Shown here: positions 6,408-14,732 of the stretch, one piece after another
How the letters are laid out: each line of letters opens with the position of its first letter
How positions within the stretch are numbered: position 1 is the stretch's first letter
Assembly (NCBI GenBank): GCA_937926265.1
Contig: CALAZS010000171.1
Coordinates: 1-21,069 of the forward strand
Source of the DNA: an uncultured Gammaproteobacteria bacterium
GTDB lineage: Bacteria; Pseudomonadota; Gammaproteobacteria; Chromatiales; Chromatiaceae
DNA length: 21,069 nucleotides
Direction of reading: 5' to 3'
Made by a program: the position numbers and the translations under genes
Notes under the pieces: model-generated
What the model saw: only the letters and a program-made list of their open reading frames with translations
Databases searched by the model: none
What the model was told of the DNA's origin: nothing

Positions 6408-8087
6408 TTACTCTTTATCAGACATCTGCTCTTTAAGCAGATCACCCAGAGTTGCACCACCACTGGCAGGAGCATCACCAGTATAGCCGGCAATTACCTG
6501 TTTTTCCTCATCTTCATCTTTCGCCTTGATTGAAAGTGAAATAGTACGATTCTTACGGTCTACACCGGTAAATTTCGCTTCAACTTCATCACCTTCATTA
6601 AGTACAGAACGTGCATCTTCAACACGATCACGGGATAGCTCGGAAGCTCTAAGATAACCTTCAACACCTTCTTCAGTCAGTTCAATTACAGCACCTTTAG
6701 CATCAACTTCTTTCACGGTACCTTTTACGAAGCTGCCTTTTTCATTAGCTGCAAGGAAACTTGAGAACGGATCTTTATCAAGCTGTTTAACACCAAGAGA
6801 GATACGCTCGCGCTCCGGATCAACTGCCAGTACAACAGTTTCAAGCTCATCACCTTTCTTGTAACCATGAATGGCTTCTTCGTCATTCTCGTCCCAGGTA
6901 ATGTCAGACAAATGAACCAGTCCGTCGATACCTCCGTCAAGACCGATGAAGATACCAAAATCGGTAATGGATTTGATCTTGCCGCTAACGTGATCACCTT
7001 TCTTGTGATTCGCTGCAAACTCATCCCATGGATTAGCTTTGCACTGTTTCATGCCCAGCGAGATACGACGACGTTCTTCGTCGATATCAAGAACCATAAC
7101 TTCAACTTCATCACCCAGCGAAACAACTTTGGATGGGTGAACATTTTTGTTGGTCCAGTCCATTTCAGATACGTGTACGAGACCTTCAACACCATCTTCC
7201 AGTTCAATAAAACAACCGTAGTCAGCCAGGTTAGTCACCTTACCGAACAGACGTGAACCTTCAGGATAACGACGTGCCAGGTTAGCCCATGGATCATCGC
7301 CTAGCTGTTTCATGCCAAGAGATACACGTTGCTTATCACGGTCAAATTTCAGAACCTTAACGGTAACTTCGTCACCAATCTCGATAACTTCGGATGGGTG
7401 TTTAACACGTTTCCATGCCATGTCAGTGATATGCAGCAGACCATCGATACCGCCAAGATCCACGAATGCACCGTAGTCGGTAAGGTTCTTGATAACACCT
7501 TTGACTTCCTGACCTTCCTGCAGATTTTCAAGCAGCTGATCTCTTTCTTCGCTGTATTCCTGTTCAACAACAGCACGACGCGAAACAACAACGTTGTTAC
7601 GTTTGCGGTCAAGCTTGATAACTTTGAATTCCAGGTCTTTACCTTCCAGGTAAGCGGTATCACGAACAGGACGAACATCAACCAGGGAACCCGGCAGGAA
7701 TGCACGGATCTGTTCCAGTTCAACAATAAAGCCACCTTTGACTTTACCATTGATACGACCAGTGATGATTTCTTCTTCCTCGAATGCTTTTTCGAGAACA
7801 CCCCATGCCTGGTTACGTTTTGCTTTTTCACGGGAAAGACGGGTTGAACCAAAACCATCTTCCACTGCATCCAGGGCCACTTCGACCTGGTCGCCAACGG
7901 CAACCTCGAGCTCGCCCTGCATGTTTAAAAATTGTGCACGTGGGATAACGCCTTCAGATTTAAGGCCAGCATTTACAACAACGAAATCACTGTTGATTTC
8001 AACGACAGTCCCGATAACGATTGATCCGGGTTCAAAATTGGTATTAGCAATACTCTCTTCAAAGAGTTCAGCAAAACTTTCAGTCAT
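6408..8087 (-). CDS. rpsA: 30S ribosomal protein S1
   Basis: Binds mRNA at the small ribosomal subunit and is needed to start translation of mRNAs with weak Shine-Dalgarno sites. From ATG 8085-8087 the protein has 559 residues (E. coli 557) and starts MTESFAELFEESIANTNFEP, matching E. coli S1. A longer frame begins at 8117 but adds a non-homologous decapeptide. Six S1 OB-fold repeats are visible. The conserved LPGSLVDVRPVRDT and KNLTDYGAFVDLGGIDGLLH fall in repeats 2 and 3, and the C-terminal repeats end in variants of RISLG(M/V)KQ. A hairpin sits just upstream of the start, suggesting translational autocontrol as in E. coli. Confidence 0.97.
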   Translation of the reverse strand: MTESFAELFEESIANTNFEPGSIVIGTVVEINSDFVVVNAGLKSEGVIPRAQFLNMQGELEVAVGDQVEVALDAVEDGFGSTRLSREKAKRNQAWGVLEKAFEEEEIITGRINGKVKGGFIVELEQIRAFLPGSLVDVRPVRDTAYLEGKDLEFKVIKLDRKRNNVVVSRRAVVEQEYSEERDQLLENLQEGQEVKGVIKNLTDYGAFVDLGGIDGLLHITDMAWKRVKHPSEVIEIGDEVTVKVLKFDRDKQRVSLGMKQLGDDPWANLARRYPEGSRLFGKVTNLADYGCFIELEDGVEGLVHVSEMDWTNKNVHPSKVVSLGDEVEVMVLDIDEERRRISLGMKQCKANPWDEFAANHKKGDHVSGKIKSITDFGIFIGLDGGIDGLVHLSDITWDENDEEAIHGYKKGDELETVVLAVDPERERISLGVKQLDKDPFSSFLAANEKGSFVKGTVKEVDAKGAVIELTEEGVEGYLRASELSRDRVEDARSVLNEGDEVEAKFTGVDRKNRTISLSIKAKDEDEEKQVIAGYTGDAPASGGATLGDLLKEQMSDKE

Positions 8088-8101
8088 GAGAAAAATATCC
8101 T

Positions 8102-8118
8102 GATGTGTAAAACACATC
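8102..8118 (-). promoter_or_regulatory. Hairpin in the rpsA leader
   Basis: GATGTGT, TTT, ACACATC (minus strand) forms a perfect seven-pair stem that ends 14 bases before the rpsA ATG. The weak Shine-Dalgarno AGGA follows directly. E. coli rpsA also has hairpins in its leader and a degenerate ribosome site, used for autogenous repression by S1. By analogy this hairpin may do the same. I did not find a firm promoter in the 143-bp cmk-rpsA spacer. Confidence 0.5.
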
Positions 8119-8230
8119 CTGCCGGCTTAAGGTTATCTCCGATCAGAGCCCGTTAAGTCAGCTTGTTAAAGGTTAAAGATTTAGTCTGAATAAAGATTGG
8201 AAACTAAAAAACAGACCGCCAAATCCTGTT

Positions 8231-8902
8231 TTAAAATTCAAGTTGCGGGAGACGTGATTTAACCGAATCAAGCACAATGTTGACCACCTCAGCGATAGTC
8301 ATTTCACTAGAATCTATAATGACCGCATCTTCAGCTGCACACAAAGGCGCTACACTTCTGTTGCGATCCCGATCATCCCTTTCCTGAATCTCAGAAACAA
8401 GGTCGGCGAGATTAGCACTTAATCCTTTTTCAATCAACTGCTTATAGCGTCTTTTTGCTCTGACCTCGGCCGAGGCATCAAGAAAAATTTTTATTTCAGC
8501 TTCGGGGAAAACGACTGTTCCCATATCGCGGCCGTCAGCCACAAGGCCTGGCTCTTTGACGTAATCGCGCTGCCATTGCAGCAATGCATTACGAATTTCC
8601 GGAATCACCGCAATTTTTGAAGCCAGGTTACCGGTTGTTTCGGTGCGAATCTGTTTGGATACATCTGTTCCATCCAGCAGAACAGAGCCTTGCTCAAACC
8701 TGACATCCATATCAAGTGTATTATCAACAAGTTTTTCTATATCTTTGAAATCTATTGATTTATTATCTGCTGAATATCCGGCAAGACGATACAGGGCGCC
8801 ACTATCGAGAATATGCCAGCCCAGCTTATCAGCTATAACCGCAGCGATTGTGCCTTTGCCAGAGCCACTCGGGCCATCAATTGTTAATACAGGTATCGTC
8901 AT
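8231..8902 (-). CDS. cmk: Cytidylate kinase
   Basis: Phosphorylates CMP and dCMP to the diphosphates with ATP, recycling pyrimidine nucleotides. From ATG 8900-8902 the protein has 223 residues and begins MTIPVLTIDGPSGSGKGT, the P-loop being GPSGSGKGT (10-18). The downstream GLVADGRDMGTVVFPEA and the RAKRRYKQL lid region are typical of Cmk. A longer frame begins at 8953, but its extra 17 residues overlap aroA and precede the normal N terminus, so I rejected it. The start lies four bases after the aroA stop, implying translational coupling. Confidence 0.96.
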   Translation of the reverse strand: MTIPVLTIDGPSGSGKGTIAAVIADKLGWHILDSGALYRLAGYSADNKSIDFKDIEKLVDNTLDMDVRFEQGSVLLDGTDVSKQIRTETTGNLASKIAVIPEIRNALLQWQRDYVKEPGLVADGRDMGTVVFPEAEIKIFLDASAEVRAKRRYKQLIEKGLSANLADLVSEIQERDDRDRNRSVAPLCAAEDAVIIDSSEMTIAEVVNIVLDSVKSRLPQLEF

Positions 8903-8906
8903 GGAC

Positions 8907-10235
8907 TCAGAATTGCGAAATTGCCAGGCCACTGGATGAAGCCAGCTCCACAAAACCCGGAAAAGAAGTATTTACATTGGCGCAATCTTCAATCGTAATT
9001 TCGCCATCCGAACGAAGCGCAGCCATCGCAAACGACATCGCAATCCGGTGATCACCATGAGATATGACAGTTCCATGACCAATTTTTCCGCCAGAACCGA
9101 TTCCCTCGATTACCGCGCCATCCCGGGTCGGCTCAATATCAATACCCAGTATTTTCAGACCATCAGCCATCACCTGGATGCGATCAGATTCTTTTACGCG
9201 TAATTCTTCGGCACCGGTAAGAACCGTTTGTCCTTCAGCACAGGCAGCAGCCACAAATATTGCCGGAAATTCATCTATGGCAAGGGGCACATATTCTTCG
9301 GGAATATTGATGCCTTTTAAAGCAGCGCTTTTGACATGAAGATCAGCAACCGGCTCGCCGCCTACTTCCCTTTCGTTGGTTACAGTAATATCTGCGCCCA
9401 TCAATCTGAGAATACTGATGACACCGTCACGGGTCGGATTCATACCCACATGCTCGATAACCAGGTCTGAGCCTTCTGAAATACTTGCTCCAACAAGGAA
9501 AAAAGCTGCTGAAGAAATATCCGAAGGCACATCAATGTTACAGGCCGTTAACTTACCACCACCTGAAACAGTTATTTTATTGCCCTCGGTTTTCACCTCA
9601 TATCCGAAGCCTCTTAACATTCGCTCGGTATGATCACGTGTTGGTGCAGGTTCAGTGACAACAGTTTCGCCATCGGCATATAAGCCAGCCAGTAACAGGC
9701 AGGATTTAACCTGCGCACTGGCGACTGGAAGCTCGTAGTTAATTCCGCGCAAACCATCGATAGGCCTGATTACCAATGGCGCAGTCCCTTTTGGAGTGGT
9801 GTTAATTTCAGCTCCCATTGTTGCCAGCGGATCAGTAACACGTTTCATGGGTCGCTTGGAAAGTGATTCGTCACCAATTAATGTCACCTCAAAACCCTGA
9901 CCGGCAAGCAACCCTGACATCAATCTCATCGATGTACCGGAGTTACCCAGGTCCAATGGTTCATCCGTTGGCTGTAAGCCATGCATGCCGACACCGTTAA
10001 TAGTGACATTGCCATTTTGCGGTCCTTCGATTTCGACACCCATGGCTTTAAAAGCCTTTAAAGTCGCAAGACTGTCCTCTCCTTCAAGAAAGCCTGTAAC
10101 TTTTGTTGTCCCTTCAGCCAGGGAACCAAGCATAATTGAACGGTGAGAAATAGATTTATCACCAGGGACACGAATACTTCCGGAAAGCTTACCGCCCGGT
10201 TTGGCGAGGAATTTAATATTGTCGGGATTAGTCAT
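8907..10235 (-). CDS. aroA: 3-phosphoshikimate 1-carboxyvinyltransferase (EPSP synthase), class II-like
   Basis: Joins phosphoenolpyruvate to shikimate-3-phosphate, the step before chorismate, which feeds PheA and TyrA encoded just upstream. It has 442 residues. Substrate motifs are PGDKSISHRSIML (24-36), LGNSGTSMRL (96-105), GDESLSKRPMKRV (121-133) and a late KESDRI. DKSISHR and RPMKRV resemble class II, glyphosate-tolerant enzymes such as CP4 and Bacillus rather than the E. coli PGSKTVSNR type. However, the residue matching CP4 Ala100 is Gly here. It is a separate gene, not fused to tyrA as in Pseudomonas. Confidence 0.96.
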   Translation of the reverse strand: MTNPDNIKFLAKPGGKLSGSIRVPGDKSISHRSIMLGSLAEGTTKVTGFLEGEDSLATLKAFKAMGVEIEGPQNGNVTINGVGMHGLQPTDEPLDLGNSGTSMRLMSGLLAGQGFEVTLIGDESLSKRPMKRVTDPLATMGAEINTTPKGTAPLVIRPIDGLRGINYELPVASAQVKSCLLLAGLYADGETVVTEPAPTRDHTERMLRGFGYEVKTEGNKITVSGGGKLTACNIDVPSDISSAAFFLVGASISEGSDLVIEHVGMNPTRDGVISILRLMGADITVTNEREVGGEPVADLHVKSAALKGINIPEEYVPLAIDEFPAIFVAAACAEGQTVLTGAEELRVKESDRIQVMADGLKILGIDIEPTRDGAVIEGIGSGGKIGHGTVISHGDHRIAMSFAMAALRSDGEITIEDCANVNTSFPGFVELASSSGLAISQF

Positions 10236-10281
10236 GCTAGTTAAATGACAGATTGTTAGAAATTTGAATGATTATAAACCA

Positions 10282-10301
10282 ATAACAGATCGCGCTGTTA
10301 T
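10282..10301. other. Inverted repeat over the tyrA stop codon
   Basis: ATAACAG (10282-10288) and CTGTTAT (10295-10301) flank ATCGCG. On the tyrA strand the stem covers the TAA stop, at the start of the 62-bp tyrA-aroA spacer, and there is only a weak T-rich stretch after it. It could be a leaky terminator or an mRNA-stabilising stem between the two genes. Confidence 0.4.
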
Positions 10302-11176
10302 ATACCATCGACATAATTGTCTCGAGCCTGCTTGGCTTCTTCAAAAACCTTAAGCAATCCATCATCATCCTGTGCTTTTATCATTGTAGAGAGACGCTGC
10401 AGGTCTTCGATAAAAGCATCAAGCACCGGGCTTAAGGCTGCTGCATTGGCAAGGCAGATGTCCCGCCACATCACCGGGTTGGATGATGCAATGCGACTGA
10501 AATCCCTAAAACCACCGGCAGCATATTTAAAAATTTCGTCATGCGTCTCAAGCTTATCCAATGAATCGACAAGACCAAAAGCAAGCACATGCGGCAAATG
10601 ACTGGTTGCCGCCAACACCTGGTCATGCAGATCAACCGCCATATGAGTCACCTCGGAACCGCAGGTTTGCCAGAGATCTTCGACTAACTCAAGCGCTTCA
10701 GGATTAACGGTTTCAGTAGGCGTTAATATGACCCGGCGGTTTTGGTAAAGATCAGGCAGCGCCGCTTCCACGCCACTGTTTTCGGTTCCCGCTATAGGAT
10801 GACCCGCAACAAACTGATGGTCATTACCAAACACATCAACCCAGTCTTCAATCACACAGGCCTTGGCACTGCCACCATCAGTGACAACGGCACCGGGTTT
10901 CAGGTGGCCTTTCATTGCCGTGAAAACAGTTTTCATTGCACTCAGTGGTACAGCAACAAAAACCATATCGGCATTGGTTACTGCTTCCGCAACATCATGG
11001 GTGAATTCGTCAATAACCTCCAGCTCTACTGCTTTTTCGAGATTTGCTTTCCCGCGACCACAACCGACAATTTGTTTTACAACGCCGGCTTGCCGCAAGG
11101 CAATTGCCAGTGAACCACCGATAAGGCCAACACCGATTATTGCGAGTTTGTTAATTTTAAATGCTGCTTTATTCAT
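10298..11176 (-). CDS. tyrA: Prephenate dehydrogenase (TyrA/TyrC family)
   Basis: Oxidatively decarboxylates prephenate (or arogenate) in tyrosine synthesis. The 292 residues are a stand-alone dehydrogenase with no chorismate mutase domain, unlike E. coli TyrA. The nucleotide-binding motif is IIGVGLIGGSLA (13-24). The catalytic region includes GGSAKACV, then FVAGHPIAGTENSGVEAA with the conserved HPIAG(T/S)E histidine, and later SHLPHVLAF. The helical C-terminal half has the family's GGFRDFSRIASSNPVMW. NAD or NADP preference is not decided by eye. It lies 58 bp after hisC. Confidence 0.93.
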   Translation of the reverse strand: MNKAAFKINKLAIIGVGLIGGSLAIALRQAGVVKQIVGCGRGKANLEKAVELEVIDEFTHDVAEAVTNADMVFVAVPLSAMKTVFTAMKGHLKPGAVVTDGGSAKACVIEDWVDVFGNDHQFVAGHPIAGTENSGVEAALPDLYQNRRVILTPTETVNPEALELVEDLWQTCGSEVTHMAVDLHDQVLAATSHLPHVLAFGLVDSLDKLETHDEIFKYAAGGFRDFSRIASSNPVMWRDICLANAAALSPVLDAFIEDLQRLSTMIKAQDDDGLLKVFEEAKQARDNYVDGI

Positions 11177-11234
11177 AGATAAACTTTTAATGTCATCCCT
11201 TTTGCTTTTATCTCTAGCAGGAGTGACTGGTTAG

Positions 11235-12335
11235 TTAACCAAGAACCTGCCTCAAGGCTTCGATACAACGCTCATTCTGTTCATTAAGACCAATAGAGAT
11301 ACGCAGATGATTTGGCAACCCATAGTTGGCAACCGGACGGGTAATCACACCCTGGGTAAGCAATGCCTTGTCAATTTGAGCTGCATCCTTACCAAGATCC
11401 ACTGTAATAAAATTGCCAACTGAAGGTATCCAGTCAAGTCCCATGGTTTTAAATGCCTCTTCGTATTGCTGCATACCGGAACGATTGGTTTCAACTGAGA
11501 GTCGAATATGTTCTTCATCCTGGAGCGATGCAAGTGCAGCTGCCTGTGCCAGCGTATTAACGTTGAATGGCTGCCTGACACGGTTTAGCAGGTCTGTAAC
11601 TTCAGGATGAGAAAGGCTGTAACCTATCCTCAGGGCCGCAAGCCCATAAGCTTTGGAAAAGGTACGGGTAACGATAAGGTTAGGATGATCTGGTAACCAC
11701 TGAGTCGCATCGGGATACTCTGGTGCATCAACATACTCAACGTAGGCCTCATCGACGACCACGATAATGTGCCCGGGAACCGAGTCTATAAATTCCTTCA
11801 GTGGTTTTTCTTTCAGCCAGGTTCCCGTTGGATTATTTGGGTTGGCGATAAATATGACACTGGTATTGTCATTTATCAGCGATTTCATCGCCTCAAGGTC
11901 ATGACCATATTCAACCGCTTTTGAGATCCGCGCTGTTGCACCGACAGCCTGTGTTGATATCGGGTATACAGCAAAGGCATATTCTGAAAATATTGCCTCT
12001 TTACCAGGTGACAGAAATACCCTGGCGACCATATCCAGAACATCATTGGAACCGTTGCCCAGCGTGACCTGATCGGGATGCACTCCATGTTTATCGGCAA
12101 GAGCTGACCTGAGCAAGTAGCCTCCACCATCAGGATAAAGCGCCAGTTCATCGAGTTGGCCGTGAATCACTGCCTTGGCTTTTTTGGATGGACCCAGAGG
12201 ATTTTCATTGGAAGCCAGTTTGATACTGTTACTGATACCCAGTTCTCTTTCCAGTTCAGAGATGGGCTTTCCAGGAATATAGGGTTTGAGATTTGCAATA
12301 CCGGGAGCGGCATGCGCAATGAAACGGTTGGACAT
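11235..12335 (-). CDS. hisC: Histidinol-phosphate / aromatic aminotransferase
   Basis: A class I/II PLP aminotransferase of 366 residues. Motifs are SNENPLGPS (42-50), NPNNPTGT (165-172), the PLP-contacting VVDEAYVEY (193-201) and the Schiff-base Lys228 in RTFSKAYGLAALRIGY. The family makes histidinol phosphate in histidine synthesis. Its place between pheA and tyrA, with no other his gene in the window, suggests that it also, or mainly, transaminates phenylpyruvate and 4-hydroxyphenylpyruvate, as proposed for hisC2 in Pseudomonas. The start lies eight bases after the pheA stop, so coupling is likely. Confidence 0.93.
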   Translation of the reverse strand: MSNRFIAHAAPGIANLKPYIPGKPISELERELGISNSIKLASNENPLGPSKKAKAVIHGQLDELALYPDGGGYLLRSALADKHGVHPDQVTLGNGSNDVLDMVARVFLSPGKEAIFSEYAFAVYPISTQAVGATARISKAVEYGHDLEAMKSLINDNTSVIFIANPNNPTGTWLKEKPLKEFIDSVPGHIIVVVDEAYVEYVDAPEYPDATQWLPDHPNLIVTRTFSKAYGLAALRIGYSLSHPEVTDLLNRVRQPFNVNTLAQAAALASLQDEEHIRLSVETNRSGMQQYEEAFKTMGLDWIPSVGNFITVDLGKDAAQIDKALLTQGVITRPVANYGLPNHLRISIGLNEQNERCIEALRQVLG

Positions 12336-12343
12336 AACAGCCT

Positions 12344-13432
12344 CTATAAAACAGCTACAGGATAAGAGCCAAGAATTTTGAACAGACTGGCTCGCTCAGA
12401 AAGTATTTTAAATGCCTTTTGAACGTTCGCATCATCCTGATGACCAAGAATATCGATAAAGAATACGTAATCCCAGATACCACGCCTGGATGGTCGTGAC
12501 TCGATTCGGGTCATGCTGATATGGTGCTCAGCCAGTGGAGTCAGAAGCCCATGCAAGCCACCCGCCTCGTTTTTAGTCGCCAACATCAGACTGGTTTTAT
12601 CTTCGCCGCTGGCTGGAATCTGTTGCTTGCCAATCACCAGAAACCGGGTTGTATTGCCAGGTTCATCCTCAATATTGGTTTCGAGGATGTTCAACCGGTA
12701 AAGATTAGCCGCATTCTCTCCGGCAATTGCTGCTGCCCTGCTATCTTCAGCCACAAGTTTGGCAGCTTCGGCATTACTGGAGACAGCAATTCTTTCAACG
12801 CTGCGATCAATATGCCGATCAAGCCAACCACGGCATTGCGCCAGGGATTGCTGATGGGAATATATCTTATCGATTTCGGCCAGGTTGTGAGCCTGTGACA
12901 TCAGGTTCTGATTGATCCTGATAGAAACTTCGCCACAAATAAATAATGGCGACTTGATAAACATATCAAGCGTGTGGCTAACCACCCCTTCGGTGGAGTT
13001 TTCAATCGGAATCACACCATAGTCTGCTCCGCCTGATTCAACTTCACTGAAAACATCAGAAATGGCCGGCATAGACTGCATTAAAATCGCATGACCAAAA
13101 TGCTTTAATGCCGCTGCCTGTGTAAATGTGCCTTCGGGACCTAAATAGGCAATATCCAATGGCTTTTCCAATGCCAGACAGGAGGACATTATTTCCCTGA
13201 ACAACCTGGCCATTGATTCATTATCGAGAGGCCCTTTATTTCTGGCCATGACATTTCTTAAAACCTGCGCTTCCCTTTCAGGCCTATAAAAAACCGCATC
13301 CGGGGAACTTGAAAGCTTGATGTTTGCTACTTCCTGCGCCGCTTTGGCACGTTCATTCAGCAACTCCTGCATCTGCTGATCGATAGCATCGATACGGTCA
13401 CGGATAACCAGTAATTGCTTTTCTTCGTCCAT
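12344..13432 (-). CDS. pheA: Bifunctional chorismate mutase / prephenate dehydratase (P-protein)
   Basis: Converts chorismate to prephenate and then to phenylpyruvate. The 362 residues read in three parts. An AroQ-type chorismate mutase (about 1-90) has IRDRIDAIDQQMQELLNERA. A prephenate dehydratase domain (about 93-270) has AYLGPEGTFTQAA, PIENSTEGVV and NTTRFLVIG. A C-terminal ACT domain holds AGGLHGLLTPL and the ESRPSRRG motif that binds phenylalanine for feedback control. The gene starts 22 bp after serA, with GGAAG as ribosome site. Confidence 0.96.
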   Translation of the reverse strand: MDEEKQLLVIRDRIDAIDQQMQELLNERAKAAQEVANIKLSSSPDAVFYRPEREAQVLRNVMARNKGPLDNESMARLFREIMSSCLALEKPLDIAYLGPEGTFTQAAALKHFGHAILMQSMPAISDVFSEVESGGADYGVIPIENSTEGVVSHTLDMFIKSPLFICGEVSIRINQNLMSQAHNLAEIDKIYSHQQSLAQCRGWLDRHIDRSVERIAVSSNAEAAKLVAEDSRAAAIAGENAANLYRLNILETNIEDEPGNTTRFLVIGKQQIPASGEDKTSLMLATKNEAGGLHGLLTPLAEHHISMTRIESRPSRRGIWDYVFFIDILGHQDDANVQKAFKILSERASLFKILGSYPVAVL

Positions 13433-13454
13433 AGCTTCCAGAAAAAATTTATTA

Positions 13455-14621
13455 TCAACTTAAACAGCGAACAGACAATACGCCATCAATGTTTTTAATC
13501 TGATCGATTACCGAATCAGGTACCTGATCATTCACATCAAGCAAAGTCACGGCAATATCATCACGCGATTTGTTCAACATATCAATGATATTTAAACCCG
13601 CATCTGCGAGATCTGTTGAAATCTGACCGACCATATTAGGCACATTGCTGTTAATAACAGCTAACCGTACACCTTCATTACGCGGCAGGTTGATCTCAGG
13701 GAAATTCACTGAATTGGTGATATTGCCATTTTCCAGGTAATCACGAACCTGTTCAGAAACCATGATGGCACAGTTTTCTTCAGCTTCGCGGGTTGATGCA
13801 CCCAGGTGAGGCAAAGTGATGCAGCGTGGATGATCTTTTAACAGGTTACTTGGAAAATCACATACATATGCGTAAATCTTGCCACTATCGAGTGCCTTGA
13901 CAACGGCTTCGTCATCAATAATGCCATTCCGGGCGAAATTCATAATGACTGCGTTGTCAGGCATCAGGTTGAGACGCTCTTCGTTGATCATGTTACGGGT
14001 ATGATCATTCAGAGGCACATGAAAAGTGACAAAATCTGCTTTAGACAGCAGGTCATCAACAGATATTGCCTGTTGAACATTAGATTGTAACTGCCAGGCA
14101 CTTTTAACCGTGATGGTTGGGTCATAACCAATAACTTTCATTCCCAGGGCATGAGCGGCATTGGCGATTTTGACGCCAATAGCACCAAGACCAATAACAC
14201 CCAGCGTGCGACCCGGCAGTTCGAAACCGACATAATTTTTCTTACCGGCTTCGACATTTTTATTGATTTCAGGATCTTCACCTTGAAGATCCCTGGCAAA
14301 ACTCCAGGCCTGTCCTATATTTCTGGCTGCCATAAGCATGCCGGCAATAACAAGTTCTTTAACAGCATTGGCATTTGCACCGGGTGCGTTGAAAACGGGA
14401 ATACCCTTTTCTGTCATGGCAGGAACCGGAATATTATTTACACCGGCACCGGCACGACCAATTGCCTTAACTGATTCCGGCAATTCCATATCATGCATTT
14501 TTGCAGAACGTACCAGGATTGCATCCGGAGCTGACATTTCTGATGCTATTTCATAGTTCTCGCGTGGCAGCCTGTCTAAACCGGCAACGGAGATGTTGTT
14601 GAGTGTTTGGATTTTGTACAT
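13455..14621 (-). CDS. serA: D-3-phosphoglycerate dehydrogenase, short ACT-domain type
   Basis: Oxidises 3-phosphoglycerate to 3-phosphohydroxypyruvate, the first step of serine synthesis; the next enzyme, SerC, is encoded upstream. The 388 residues comprise a 2-hydroxyacid dehydrogenase core with NAD motif LGVIGLGAIG, catalytic Arg in NFARNGIIDDEAV and catalytic His in LPHLGASTREAE. A C-terminal ACT domain (from about VRLAVINSNVPNMVGQI) follows directly, without the extra domain of long PGDHs. The usual VFxxEP segment with the catalytic Glu is replaced by VCDFPSNLLKDHP, so the carboxylate partner may be Asp, as in short PGDHs of Bacteroides or Entamoeba type. A serA between serC and pheA is not found in the Pseudomonas version of this cluster. 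Confidence 0.93.
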   Translation of the reverse strand: MYKIQTLNNISVAGLDRLPRENYEIASEMSAPDAILVRSAKMHDMELPESVKAIGRAGAGVNNIPVPAMTEKGIPVFNAPGANANAVKELVIAGMLMAARNIGQAWSFARDLQGEDPEINKNVEAGKKNYVGFELPGRTLGVIGLGAIGVKIANAAHALGMKVIGYDPTITVKSAWQLQSNVQQAISVDDLLSKADFVTFHVPLNDHTRNMINEERLNLMPDNAVIMNFARNGIIDDEAVVKALDSGKIYAYVCDFPSNLLKDHPRCITLPHLGASTREAEENCAIMVSEQVRDYLENGNITNSVNFPEINLPRNEGVRLAVINSNVPNMVGQISTDLADAGLNIIDMLNKSRDDIAVTLLDVNDQVPDSVIDQIKNIDGVLSVRCLS

Positions 14622-14648
14622 TTAAATAACCTGTAATCTTTAATAGTC

Positions 14649-14720
14649 GTCATTCCTGCGAAAGCAGGAATCTATCTAAAGTATTAAATGACCATGCATC
14701 CCCGCTTTTGCGAGGATGAC
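14649..14720. repeat. REP-like inverted pair between serC and serA
   Basis: GTCATTCCTGCGAAAGCAGG (14649-14668, followed by AATC) is itself a hairpin. A related unit in the opposite orientation ends at 14720; its reverse complement begins GTCATCCTCGCAAAAGCGGG. The two hairpins face each other across 23 bases, the layout of a REP doublet. Sequences beginning GTCATTCC and containing GCGAAAGC are widespread extragenic repeats in Proteobacteria. The pair fills the 111-bp spacer and may weaken read-through from serC to serA or protect the serC mRNA. Confidence 0.75.
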
Positions 14721-14732
14721 ATGCAAGAAGAA

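Noticed and set aside
7329..7847. A 172-codon plus-strand open frame, with others, opposite rpsA
   Set aside because: It is antisense to the well-supported S1 gene, its translation is low-complexity (rich in Asn, Phe, Thr), and it has no ribosome site.
8088..8117. Longer rpsA start
   Set aside because: The E. coli-like N terminus MTESFAELFEES begins at 8087. The upstream part contains the leader hairpin.
8903..8953. Longer cmk start overlapping aroA
   Set aside because: The normal Cmk N terminus begins at 8902 and the extra residues match nothing in the family.
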